DNA of 64,000 nucleotides, taken from G965197555 sp965197555 (GTDB taxonomy: Bacteria; Chloroflexota; Dehalococcoidia; Lucifugimonadales; UBA3495). Positions 36,429-44,989 of the stretch are shown here, in pieces. Position numbers and translations under genes: made by a program. Location of the stretch: positions 3,782,001-3,846,000 of the forward strand of contig OZ240213.1 of the NCBI GenBank assembly GCA_965197555.1, in the 5' to 3' direction. How positions within the stretch are numbered: position 1 is the first letter of the stretch; every line of letters starts with the position of its first letter. The notes beneath the pieces are model-generated. The model made no database searches. It saw only the letters and a program-made list of their open reading frames with translations, and was not told the origin of the DNA.

Positions 36429-36457
36429 ATTCTACGCTAGGGGAGTATCTGTGTCAC
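36429..36457 (-). promoter_or_regulatory. sigma-70-type promoter of paralogue 8
   Basis: Minus strand GTGACA (36457-36452), 17-base spacer, TAGAAT (36434-36429). The remaining bases up to 36755 hold no gene; the promoter of the ybeY operon must lie there. Confidence 0.55.
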
Positions 36458-36755
36458 ATTTACAAACATCATTCACTCCAACCCTTCACCAATGACCCCG
36501 TCAGACTCCATATGGTGATCAGTTATATCCCATCAGCGCTAGAATGCAACGAATATAGTAACAGAGGCATTCTACCTTGATCCTGCGAGCGCCGTGATTT
36601 TCAACGTCAACCAACATGTCCTTATGTGGCCCCTCTCCTTGAAGCAGTGCTGACCACCATGCTAGGAATTATCGGCTGCCGTGCTATAATTACTTCGGTC
36701 TTAAAAGAACACTGATCCCCCGGTTAAAGTCCTCTCCGGAACATCGTCATTAACT

Positions 36756-37295
36756 GTGACCTCCAGTCCGCTCAGACAGGTGCACCTCTCTATCGCAAAA
36801 CCTTTTCGAGGCAAGCTGTCCGAAGATTGGCTACACCAAGTGGCGCAGCAGGCCCTGAATAGCGCGTTGCAGCCTGAAGAGCCCGGCCAGATAGACCTCA
36901 TGCTGACGGACGACCCCACGCTGCAAAAGCTGAACAAAGACTACCGTGGGCTGGACGAGGTGACGGACGTGCTGGCTTTCTCCTATTCCCATTCGGGCCG
37001 ATGGGAGGGCGAACAGGCCGCTTCCGAAGCAGTGGAGGACACTGACCCGATATCGTTTGTGCTACCACCGGATGAGCCTCAACCATTGGGTGAGGTAATC
37101 ATTTCCTACCCTCAGGCCCAACGGCAAGCAATAGAGAGGGACCACCCATTGCAGCAGGAACTGGCGCTCCTCACCATCCACGGCATTCTTCATCTAGTCG
37201 GCTATGACCATATGGAACCGGCCGACGCAACCCGAATGCAGGCAGTTGAGCAAGCGGCCCTTGCCAACCTCGGCAATGGGGGCCAACAATGGTGA
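36756..37295 (+). CDS. ybeY: endoribonuclease YbeY (rRNA maturation factor)
   Basis: A 179-residue metal-dependent RNase for 16S rRNA 3' maturation and ribosome quality control. The zinc-binding HGILHLVGYDH motif is near residues 136-146, and DEVTDVLAFSY near 67-77 matches the conserved TDVLSFP region. Start is GTG at 36756. A 35-residue acidic insert between the two motifs (GEQAASEAVEDTDP region) makes it longer than the usual 150. Its last seven bases overlap the dnaX start, beginning a tight operon. Confidence 0.92.
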   Translation: MTSSPLRQVHLSIAKPFRGKLSEDWLHQVAQQALNSALQPEEPGQIDLMLTDDPTLQKLNKDYRGLDEVTDVLAFSYSHSGRWEGEQAASEAVEDTDPISFVLPPDEPQPLGEVIISYPQAQRQAIERDHPLQQELALLTIHGILHLVGYDHMEPADATRMQAVEQAALANLGNGGQQW

Positions 37296-38965
37296 CTTCC
37301 CAGGTCTACTACCGAAAGTGGCGGCCAGGTAACTTCAGCGAGCTCGTAGGCCAAGAGCACGTGGCCACCACATTGCGCCAAGCGATCAAGCAAGATAGGG
37401 TCTCCCATTCCTATCTATTCTGCGGCCCTCGGGGTAGCGGCAAGACCACCACGGCCCGCATTTTAGCCAAGGCAGTAAATTGCTTGGCCCTTCAGGATGA
37501 TGACCCATGTAACTCCTGTGCTGTATGCCTGGCGATCACCCAGGGCAGTTTCCTGGACATTATCGAGCTTGACGCTGCTAGCCACCGGGGCATCGACGAG
37601 ATCAGGGACATTCGAGAGAAGGTGAATTTCTCCCCTGCTCAGGGCCGACGCAAGGTGTATATCATCGACGAAGCTCACATGCTCACCGACCAAGCCGCCA
37701 ATGCTTTCTTGAAAACCCTCGAAGAACCTCCCAACCACGTAATTTTTGTTCTCTGCACCACCGAAGTCCACAAAATTCTGCCCACGATTGTGTCCAGGTG
37801 CCAGCGTTTCGACTTCAGGCGGATTCCACCGGAGCAAATTTATCAGCGCCTCTTGGGGATCGTAGACGCCGAGGGAGTCGCCGCCGAGCCAGAGGCGCTG
37901 CGTCTGATAGCCCGGTCCGCCTCCGGAAGTTTAAGAGACGCCGAAAACCTGCTGGAACAACTGGTTGTGTCCTCCAGCAGCGGGGTTGGTCTCCAACAGG
38001 TCGAAGACTTACTTGGTCTAGGACACGGTGAGCAATGGCTTACACTGGCCCAATATCTACTTAGCGCCAACACCTCGGGCAGTCTGGAGGTGATCAACCA
38101 GGCGGCTTGGGACGGCACCGACCTGAGACAGCTACACCGCCAGACCTTGGACTTATTACGGGCTGCGATGTTCCTCAAGTGCGGCTCCGGTGACGTATTG
38201 GACTTGCCGGACCACGTCATCAGGGAGCTCCAGGGGTTGGTGGACCAGATTCCGCGGGACCGCACCATCGCCTCCCTCAAGACCTGGAGCGCAGTGAATT
38301 TGCGGATGGACGCTCCATCAACCCTCCCTCTGGAGCTGGCGGTAGTTGAAATTTGCGACGACCGGGCCAAAGCTCCAGTATCCTTGCCGGTGACGGCCAG
38401 CAATCCCACGGAGCAGGTCAACCCTCAGCCGATGCCTCGTTCGACTAACTCAGGAAGCACGGCGCCGATCCCCGCTGCTTCTCGGCAAGCTCGGCCCCAA
38501 CCTCCGGTGCAGCCAACTCCCACGCAGCCCGCAGAGAGCTCCAGAGCTCAACGACCAGCGGCGGCTCATGCCGGACCCAGCGGGGCGGGAGACAGCGAAC
38601 TGGCCGGTCATTGGTTGGCGACAGTGAAAGCGCTAGGGCGCCACAAAGGGAAGAAATATAACCTGGGAGCCCTCCTTAGGGACTGTAGGGCCGACGCTAT
38701 ATCCTTGAGCGAGGAAACCCTGGTATTGGCTTTTGCCCACCGGGCGAACATGGAGCGTATGCAAGAGGAGATGGACGACCCCCTTGGACGGCGCCTGGTA
38801 TCCGAGGCAATTGACCAAGAATTCGGTCGGCCCTATGAGGTCAAGCTGGCCTTGGCCGATGGCGTCGGCTCTTCCAGCACCCCTGCCCGTTCAGCTCAAA
38901 ATAGCGCCCTGGTCCGCGCCGCTATGGGTATGGGGGCGAGAATTCTCGAGGAGGTTGAAGAATGA
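37289..38965 (+). CDS. dnaX: DNA polymerase III subunits gamma/tau
   Basis: The 558-residue clamp-loader ATPase. Walker A GPRGSGKTTTARILA near 45-60, a four-Cys zinc site (CLALQDDDPCNSCAVC), the YIIDEAHML Walker B near 127, TLEEPPNHVIFVLCTTE and the sensor-1/arginine-finger region PTIVSRCQRFDF. A Pro/Gln/Ala-rich hinge (about 370-440) leads to a tau-like C-terminal domain (440-545). ATG 37289 overlaps the ybeY stop. I see no strong slippery site for making a short gamma form. Confidence 0.95.
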   Translation: MVTSQVYYRKWRPGNFSELVGQEHVATTLRQAIKQDRVSHSYLFCGPRGSGKTTTARILAKAVNCLALQDDDPCNSCAVCLAITQGSFLDIIELDAASHRGIDEIRDIREKVNFSPAQGRRKVYIIDEAHMLTDQAANAFLKTLEEPPNHVIFVLCTTEVHKILPTIVSRCQRFDFRRIPPEQIYQRLLGIVDAEGVAAEPEALRLIARSASGSLRDAENLLEQLVVSSSSGVGLQQVEDLLGLGHGEQWLTLAQYLLSANTSGSLEVINQAAWDGTDLRQLHRQTLDLLRAAMFLKCGSGDVLDLPDHVIRELQGLVDQIPRDRTIASLKTWSAVNLRMDAPSTLPLELAVVEICDDRAKAPVSLPVTASNPTEQVNPQPMPRSTNSGSTAPIPAASRQARPQPPVQPTPTQPAESSRAQRPAAAHAGPSGAGDSELAGHWLATVKALGRHKGKKYNLGALLRDCRADAISLSEETLVLAFAHRANMERMQEEMDDPLGRRLVSEAIDQEFGRPYEVKLALADGVGSSSTPARSAQNSALVRAAMGMGARILEEVEE

Positions 38966-39261
38966 ACCGCAACATGATGCGCCAAGCCCAAAAGCAACTG
39001 GCGCAGATTCAAAAGATCCAGCAAGAATTGGAGACGATGACCGTCGAAGGCAGCGCGGGCGGCGGCGTCATAAAAGTAACTATGTCGGGAAAACAGGTGG
39101 TGGAATCGGTTGCGATAGAGCCCGACGCTCTTGAAGACCTGGACTTGCTGCAGGACTTGGTCGCCGCTGCAGTCAACGACGCGTTTAGCAAGACTCAAGA
39201 GTTGGCAGCCCAGAAAATGGCTCCCATCACCGGCGGGCTGAATATTCCCGGGCTGTCGTGA
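38962..39261 (+). CDS. ybaB: nucleoid-associated protein YbaB/EbfC
   Basis: A 99-residue DNA-binding dimer protein. MNRNMMRQAQKQLAQIQKIQ is the N-terminal helix; VEGSAGGGVIKVTMSGKQVV and LQDLVAAAVNDAFSKTQEL are family hallmarks; the Gly-rich end GGLNIPGLS is typical. The ATG overlaps the dnaX stop by four bases (ATGA), the standard dnaX-ybaB-recR order. Confidence 0.95.
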   Translation: MNRNMMRQAQKQLAQIQKIQQELETMTVEGSAGGGVIKVTMSGKQVVESVAIEPDALEDLDLLQDLVAAAVNDAFSKTQELAAQKMAPITGGLNIPGLS

Positions 39262-39365
39262 TCTCGCCCATAGTCACTTCGTCTGCTTGACAGGGGAGTT
39301 GGACATTCCTTTGGTAACAATCGGAAGAATTACCCGGACAGTCTCCCTAGAGCCCTGGTGCCTCT

Positions 39366-39980
39366 ATGAGCAGTGACCCCTTACCCTCGGCTGCACCGTC
39401 TCTGAACCGCCTGATCCAGGAGCTAAACAGACTGCCTGGAATAGGACCCAAGAGCGCTCAGCGCCTTGCTTACCACATAATTCGCCTCGAGGACGACGAA
39501 GCATACGCACTGGCCGACGCCGTCACCGCGGTAAAACAAAGCATTGTGTTCTGCGAAGAATGCCAGAACCTGACCGACGGCAGCCCATGCCTGATTTGTT
39601 CAGACCTTCGGCGTAGCCGCTCGCAAATTTGTGTGGTTGAAGAGCCCATGGACGTATTGGCTCTGGAGCGTACCCGCTGCTTCCTTGGTCTGTATCACGT
39701 GTTGCACGGGGCTATTTCGCCCATCAACGGCATAGGACCGGAACAGTTAAAGTTGAAAGAGCTGTTTGCGCGGCTGGCCGCCGAGTCGGTTACCGAAGTA
39801 GTCATTGCCACCAACCCGACCCTTGAGGGAGAGGCCACCGCAATGTATATTCGCCGCCATCTTCCTCAAAGGGAGCTCACCGTAACCCACTTGGCCAGGG
39901 GATTGCCGGTCGGCGGGTCCTTGGAATATACCGACCAGCTTACGTTGAGCCGCGCCTTTCAGGGACGGCAGGAACAATAG
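39366..39980 (+). CDS. recR: recombination mediator RecR
   Basis: A 204-residue ring-forming protein of the RecFOR pathway. HhH motif LPGIGPKSAQRLAYHI near 24-39, C4 zinc finger CEECQNLTDGSPCLIC near 60-75, Toprim domain with LGLYHVLHGAISPINGIGPE and ATNPTLEGEATA, and C-terminal LARGLPVGGSLEYTDQLTL. It stands about 105 bases after ybaB and two bases before recO. Confidence 0.96.
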   Translation: MSSDPLPSAAPSLNRLIQELNRLPGIGPKSAQRLAYHIIRLEDDEAYALADAVTAVKQSIVFCEECQNLTDGSPCLICSDLRRSRSQICVVEEPMDVLALERTRCFLGLYHVLHGAISPINGIGPEQLKLKELFARLAAESVTEVVIATNPTLEGEATAMYIRRHLPQRELTVTHLARGLPVGGSLEYTDQLTLSRAFQGRQEQ

Positions 39981-39982
39981 CG

Positions 39983-40762
39983 ATGGCGCCGCCTCGGACG
40001 TACCGCTGCGAGGCCCTCACCCTCAAAAAGTCCCCATTCGGCGAGGCCGATTTAATCGTGACGCTGTATTCCGCCGAGCGAGGCAAAATCCGGGCCATCG
40101 CCAAGGGCGCGCGCCGCTCCAACAGCAAACTTGTAGGTCACCTGGAACCGTTGACCCAAGTCCGGCTTTCTCTGGCGCAAGGCCGAAACCTGGACATTAT
40201 CACCCAAGCCCAACTGGTGGAGAGTTTCTTGCTCTTAAAGGCCGACCTTGGGGCGGTGTCAAAAGGAGTCTACCTAGCCGAACTGGTGGACGGCTTTGGC
40301 TCGGAAGAGCACGCTAACTATCCTTTGTACCGGCTCTCTTTAGACACCCTGCAAGCTTTGGCCGTCGATCCCGATTCCGAGTGGCCACTGCGTTTCTTTG
40401 AATTTCACCTACTGAGAGTTTCCGGCATGCTGCCGGAACTCTACTATTGCGTCGAATGCCGCCGGGTCCTCCAGCCGGGGCAGCACCGGTTTAGCCCTGA
40501 AGTGGGTGGCGCCTTATGCCTGGAATGTCGGCCAACGAACGCGCAGGTGTGGCCGCTGTCGGTCCGGGCTCTCAAAGTGTTGCGGCTGTTTCATCGCAGC
40601 AGCATGGCAGAGTTGCCTCCACTGCCCACGGATCTTGCTCTGGACCAAGAGTTGAAAACACTGTTGTCCTCAACCGTCGGTTACTGGTTGGATAAAGAAA
40701 TCCGTTCTAATTCGTTTCTCGATCACCTAAGCAAAGAGCAAGGAGACCGCGTATATAAGTAG
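39983..40762 (+). CDS. recO: DNA repair protein RecO
   Basis: A 259-residue protein that anneals strands and loads RecA with RecR. The N-terminal OB fold has YRCEALTLKKSPFGEADLIVTLYSAERGK; the middle is helical; a C4 zinc site is formed by YYCVECRRVL and LCLECR near 150-175. Start ATG is two bases after recR, so the two are probably co-translated. Confidence 0.93.
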   Translation: MAPPRTYRCEALTLKKSPFGEADLIVTLYSAERGKIRAIAKGARRSNSKLVGHLEPLTQVRLSLAQGRNLDIITQAQLVESFLLLKADLGAVSKGVYLAELVDGFGSEEHANYPLYRLSLDTLQALAVDPDSEWPLRFFEFHLLRVSGMLPELYYCVECRRVLQPGQHRFSPEVGGALCLECRPTNAQVWPLSVRALKVLRLFHRSSMAELPPLPTDLALDQELKTLLSSTVGYWLDKEIRSNSFLDHLSKEQGDRVYK

Positions 40763-40840
40763 TCTCTGCCTGGTCCGCTAGTGAACGGGGGGAAGTTGGG
40801 TGTGGGTCCGCGAGCCATGTTCGTGGATTGGGGGTAATCA

Positions 40841-42400
40841 GTGTTCGAGAAGGTTTTGATCGCCAACCGGGGCGAGATCGCCTGCCGCATCATTCGTACT
40901 TGCCACAGGCTTAATATCAAGACTGTGGCGATTTACTCCACCATAGACCAAAACGCGCTGCATGTCCGCTTGGCCGATGAAGCGTATCTGGTGGGCGAAG
41001 CTCCCCCTCAAGATAGCTATCTGAACATAGATAGGATCTTGAGGGTCGCCCGTGACAGCGGAGCTCAAGCCATACATTCGGGTTACGGCTTCTTGTCCGA
41101 GAACGCGACCTTTGCCCACCGCTGTCAGGATGCCGGAATCAAGTTCATTGGACCAAACCCGGATGTTATGGAGAAAATGGGCGATAAGCTACTGGCGCGG
41201 AAGCTGGCCAAGAAGGCCGGCCTGCCCGTTCTACCCGGCACCGGGAAGGCCGTCGACGATCAGGAAGCTGAAGAAGAGGCCTGGAAGTTGGGGTTTCCCT
41301 TAATAGTCAAAGCTGCTGAAGGTGGTGGCGGGATCGGTATCCACACTGTCGACTCCATGGAGGCTCTGCTCCCCATTATCGAGCGGACTCGTCAAGTCGC
41401 TAGCAGCGCCTTCGGTAGCCCCCGGTTGTACTTCGAACGCTACCTTAAAGGCGCCTCCCACATTGAAGTCCAAATCATCGGCGACGCTCATGGTGGCCTT
41501 GTTCACTTATTTGACCGAGACTGCTCTGTTCAACGCCGGAACCAAAAGGTGATCGAGGAGACGCCTGCTATCAAGCTGGATCCCCAACTCCGACAAAAGC
41601 TGTGCAATTATGCTCTGAAGCTAGGCCGACGCATCGGCTACACCAATGCCGGCACAGTAGAGTTTCTAGTCTCTTCGGACCAGCAAATTTATTTTCTGGA
41701 GTTGAACGCCCGGCTTCAGGTGGAACACGGCGTTACAGAGTTGATCACCGGCATCGATCTGGTAGAACTGCAGCTACGTGTGGCATGTGGCGAGCCCCTA
41801 CCCTTAACCCAGGACAACATAGCAGTCACCGGTCACGCCGTTGAGGCCAGAGTCTACCCTGAAGACCCGGAAACATTGCTGCCACAGGCCGGAACCATCA
41901 CCGAAATCCACGAGCCCACAGGAGCCGGGACCAGGGTGGACAGCGCTCTATTCAATGGTTACGAAGTTGCTGTAGACTACGAGCCACTCTTAGCCCAGGT
42001 TATGGCTTGGGGAGAAACACGGGAAAAAGCAATAAACGAATTGCACAAAGCGCTCCTCGCCTACCGAATCGAGGGAGTCAAGTGCAACATACCGCTGCTC
42101 CGGGATATATTGGCCGGCAGGGATTTCCTTACCGGCTCCTATGACACCGGTTCATTGCCGGTATGGATAGAGCAACGCAGAACCGGGCATTCCAACGGGG
42201 TCCATAAGGGTGTTATGTCTTCCAATGGTCACGACAAATCAGGTCGAGAGCTGGCCGCCGTCCTCGGGGTTTCTATAGCGCTAAGTCTCAAAAACACCCG
42301 GTCACCCGGTCAACCTTCCCAGCCGTCCAGCGCATGGCGCACTCATGGACGTCGAGAACAGATTCTCTCTCGAATTTCGGAGAGCCGGGGTTGGCGGTAA
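40841..42400 (+). CDS. accC: biotin carboxylase subunit of acetyl/propionyl-CoA carboxylase
   Basis: ATP-grasp enzyme that carboxylates biotin. N-terminal KVLIANRGEIACRIIRTC, AIHSGYGFLSENATFA near 75, ATP loop KAAEGGGGIGI near 160, EVQIIGDAHGGLVHLFDRDCSVQRRNQKVIEE near 205-235 and the NARLQVEHGVTELITGIDLV active-site stretch near 290. Position NAR replaces the common NTR, and HGV replaces HPV, small changes in a conserved loop. The 519 residues exceed the usual 450 by a low-complexity tail. Start is GTG. It overlaps the carrier-protein gene. Confidence 0.92.
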   Translation: MFEKVLIANRGEIACRIIRTCHRLNIKTVAIYSTIDQNALHVRLADEAYLVGEAPPQDSYLNIDRILRVARDSGAQAIHSGYGFLSENATFAHRCQDAGIKFIGPNPDVMEKMGDKLLARKLAKKAGLPVLPGTGKAVDDQEAEEEAWKLGFPLIVKAAEGGGGIGIHTVDSMEALLPIIERTRQVASSAFGSPRLYFERYLKGASHIEVQIIGDAHGGLVHLFDRDCSVQRRNQKVIEETPAIKLDPQLRQKLCNYALKLGRRIGYTNAGTVEFLVSSDQQIYFLELNARLQVEHGVTELITGIDLVELQLRVACGEPLPLTQDNIAVTGHAVEARVYPEDPETLLPQAGTITEIHEPTGAGTRVDSALFNGYEVAVDYEPLLAQVMAWGETREKAINELHKALLAYRIEGVKCNIPLLRDILAGRDFLTGSYDTGSLPVWIEQRRTGHSNGVHKGVMSSNGHDKSGRELAAVLGVSIALSLKNTRSPGQPSQPSSAWRTHGRREQILSRISESRGWR

Positions 42401-42831
42401 CCACTCTCCGTATCAAGGTTGGCGACCAGTGGTATACCGTCCAAGTGGGTGACCTTTCCCAGTCTCCTGTAGAGGTTATAGTAGAGGGCCAAACCTATTC
42501 GGTTGAAGTAGAAGGGCTGCCCGCCCCCAGACAGCCCCGACCTCGAGCTGCTAGACCTTCCCCACCGGACGTTTCTGGGGCGCCACGCCGGAGCAGGTCT
42601 TCCCCCGGCGGCGTTGCGGACAAGATTCTACGTTCCCCCATGGCTGGCCGGGTGATAGCCATATTGGTCCGCCCCGGCGATCGAGTTTCTGCGGGCGACG
42701 AAGTGTGCGTTGTGGAAGCCATGAAAATGGAGCAAAGCGTCCGGGCTCCTGAAGAGGGGGTAGTTAAATCGGTCCACGTTCAGCCCATGGACCGGGTGAC
42801 AGCCAACGCCCCCTTGGTAGAGCTAGAATAA
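42334..42831 (+). CDS. accB: biotin carboxyl carrier protein of acyl-CoA carboxylase
   Basis: The biotinyl domain is complete at the C-terminus: LRSPMAGRVIAILVRPGD, then CVVEAMKMEQSV with the biotinylated Lys, then VHVQPMDRVTANAPLVELE. The first 60 residues carry a beta-rich piece (IKVGDQWYTVQVGDL), followed by a Pro/Arg/Ser linker. The longest frame starts at ATG 42334 inside accC. A TTG at 42391, overlapping the accC stop, is equally plausible and would give a start right before VTTLRIKV. No carboxyltransferase subunit gene is next to it. Confidence 0.88.
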   Translation: MAHSWTSRTDSLSNFGEPGLAVTTLRIKVGDQWYTVQVGDLSQSPVEVIVEGQTYSVEVEGLPAPRQPRPRAARPSPPDVSGAPRRSRSSPGGVADKILRSPMAGRVIAILVRPGDRVSAGDEVCVVEAMKMEQSVRAPEEGVVKSVHVQPMDRVTANAPLVELE

Positions 42832-42862
42832 CCTTCTTTTTCAGCCACACCTAATCCTCAAG

Positions 42863-42979
42863 CCAAATTCCCGGCACCTCATTGGCGGCCATTTTTGGTC
42901 CCCAAATTCCCGGCACCTCATTAGCGGCAATTGTTGGTCCCCAAATTCCCGGCACCTCATTAGCGGCAATTGTTGGTCC
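42863..42979. repeat. three tandem 39-base repeats
   Basis: Units start at 42863, 42902 and 42941 (CCAAATTCCCGGCACCTCAT...). Copies 2 and 3 are essentially identical; copy 1 differs at a few positions in its second half. They begin about 30 bases after accB. No spacers, so not CRISPR. The rest of 42832-43408 holds no gene I can support. Confidence 0.85.
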
Positions 42980-43065
42980 ATGGAAGGAGAAATAGTTGCT
43001 AGACCTTCTGGCTTTCCGGCGCAATCACGGATTGGGGAACTAGCTGGTCTTATAGCTATAATGGA

Positions 43066-43084
43066 TTCAAAGCCAGTGTAGCTC
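43066..43084 (+). repeat. 5' fragment of tRNA-Thr plus its leader
   Basis: TTCAAAGCCAGTGTAGCTC matches 44634-44652 at 18 of 19 positions, covering six bases before the tRNA-Thr and its first 13. The rest of the tRNA is missing here. Possible integration scar or duplication remnant. Confidence 0.5.
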
Positions 43085-43408
43085 GTACACGAGGAAGAGG
43101 AACGCGAGCGGCGGCGTATACATCAGGGGCCGGGGTGAAAAACTCCGAGGTCAGAGCGGGCCAAGGGGTCGGGTAAATGTGGTAGAGCTAGCTCACGCGT
43201 TCGTGTTTCAGGTCGACGTCTGGGACCTGCCTACCAAGAAGGTCCATGAAGTCACGGCCAGAAGCAACATTGCCGTGTCGGTTGAGTTCGACCACATGGG
43301 CAAACGCTGGGCGTTTGCCCACCGGATCCCTCATTGCCGGTTCCAAGACACGGGCGAGCACGTCCGGCTTGGGGTTCACGCCTTGCTCCACCACAGGTAT
43401 GGACTATC

Positions 43409-44187
43409 ATGAAGACGACGGTCGTCCCCATCACCAGCATTTTCGTCATTGGACTGATGGTGATAGCCCGCGGTTCACCGACTGCCCCGAATGCCGGTTC
43501 CACCAGAACGTCTGAAAATGCACCACCACTAGAAAATTACTACCCCGCCACCGAAACCAGCGGAGGCACCTGCGTCTGATCCCACTAGCAATCCCAGTCA
43601 AACGCCTCCCTCCACTCATACCGGGCAGTGGATAGTCTCATACCCGATATTGAGCAGTCACAGGGCCGAAGATCTGGCCCCCGGTCGAAGGGGTGCACAT
43701 CGGGCTCAGCGGCGGGACCGGCCTGCCCCCCGCGCTAACGGTCGTCACCGGTCTGCCCGATACCTGCCACGAGTTTGCTGGATACAGCGTCCGCAGCTAC
43801 GACCCCGTTGCGGTCGATGTCTTCAACTCGGTGCCAGAGAATCTTCGCGAGCTCGGCTGTGCCATGATATTGGGAGCCCTTGAGACGCGCATCTCTCTGG
43901 AGGGGTACCAGAACCTCTACGAGCCGTGCGCCGTCTATGACGTCTACGTCAACGGGGAATCGTACCGGGTGCAAGCTACCGCTCCTGATGTCCCGTGCGG
44001 GGCTTCCGCGTCTGACAACGTGGTATGCGAGGACTTCCGTTACGGCACTTGCCCCCAAGGCTGCGTCCGGGAATGCAGACCCAGCAACTGCAGAGTGGTA
44101 GAAGGCGGCAGTATAGTATGCACCGCGGCTTGCGAAGGGCCAGGCAGTTGCAGGTGCCCCCGCCCTTATGGAATTCCTCAGCGATAA
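43409..44187 (+). pseudogene. secreted Cys-rich protein, two frameshifts
   Basis: ATG 43409 begins MKTTVVPITSIFVIGLMVIA, a signal-peptide-like start, then a Pro/Thr region. The frame shifts near 43545-43560, continuing as a Pro/Ser linker (PASDPTSNPSQTPPS) and QWIVSYPI, and shifts again near 43680-43690 into HIGLSGGTGLPPALTVVTGL. The last part has PDTCHEFAGYSV and YDVYVNGESYRV, a domain seen in Chloroflexota exported proteins, and a C-terminal tail with 12 Cys within about 60 residues. Two or more indels separate the pieces, so it is decayed, unless sequencing errors are involved. Function unknown. Confidence 0.6.
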
Positions 44188-44639
44188 CGCTGGCGGACAT
44201 CTCCTTTCAACCGAGGCTCACAGTACCACGACCAATCGAGAAGTTTGTAGCACTGTCTCCTGAGGCCTACCACTTCAGGCCTACTTGTATCGCTAGGAGC
44301 TATGAGGAGAGACCTTGCCGGGATTGGCGCTCCGGTGACAAGACTGCGCGCAGGTCGCCAGGGGTCTCTTCAAACTCAGGACCGGGGATCTCGTATTTGG
44401 CCCCACCAAGTCGGTGCGGGCTAAGCCTGTGGAGTTACCGGCGGCGGCCGTGGTATCCTTTCGAAGGATGCACGGGACTCCGGAAGCCGACGCCGCGGTC
44501 GCAGGATAGGGGAGCAATTGTGTCCTGCCACGCCGACTAGTTGCCGCTCCTGCCTGATTCAGTGACTCGAGCTTTGGATTTACAAACGATTGACAATTTG
44601 ACCCCAGGGACGGTTTAAAGCCCTAAATTTAGCTTCAAA
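44188..44639. other. gene-free stretch
   Basis: Between the pseudogene and tRNA-Thr. No frame with a start signal, no strong hairpin and no recognised repeat. Confidence 0.4.
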
Positions 44640-44714
44640 GCCGGTGTAGCTCAGTGGTAGAGCAGCGGTTTCGTAAACCGCAGGTCAAGGGTTCGAGTCC
44701 CCTCACCGGCTCCA
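44640..44714 (+). tRNA. tRNA-Thr (anticodon CGT)
   Basis: Acceptor halves GCCGGTG and CACCGGC pair fully. Anticodon stem GCGGT/ACCGC encloses TTCGTAA, anticodon CGT. The T loop is GGTTCGAGTCC, and CCA is encoded at 44712-44714. Confidence 0.96.
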
Positions 44715-44730
44715 TCGCCTAGGCACAAGT

Positions 44731-44758
44731 AAGGCCCCTGAGTGATTTCGGGGGCCTT
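44731..44758 (+). terminator. terminator after tRNA-Thr
   Basis: AAGGCCCC and GGGGCCTT form an 8-bp stem around a 12-base loop, 16 bases after the tRNA. Confidence 0.7.
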
Positions 44759-44989
44759 CTGTCATGGGGCGTGGACATTTGAAACTAGGGGCAAACCTAA
44801 GCCGGGCAGGGGTAGGGTGTATCCGGTGGCAGAGGGATATTGGAACATCCTGATGTATTCCCAAGCGACGAGGCTATAATTTTCTCGAAAGATACATCCA
44901 TGTGTGAGTAATGCTAGGGGTATGGTGCAATATCTTATAATCCAACATATTTGGTGGAATGGATTTGATAAACGGGGAGAGGAAACTCG

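Noticed and set aside
42863..42979. CRISPR array
   Set aside because: Units are directly adjacent without unique spacers and there are no cas genes.
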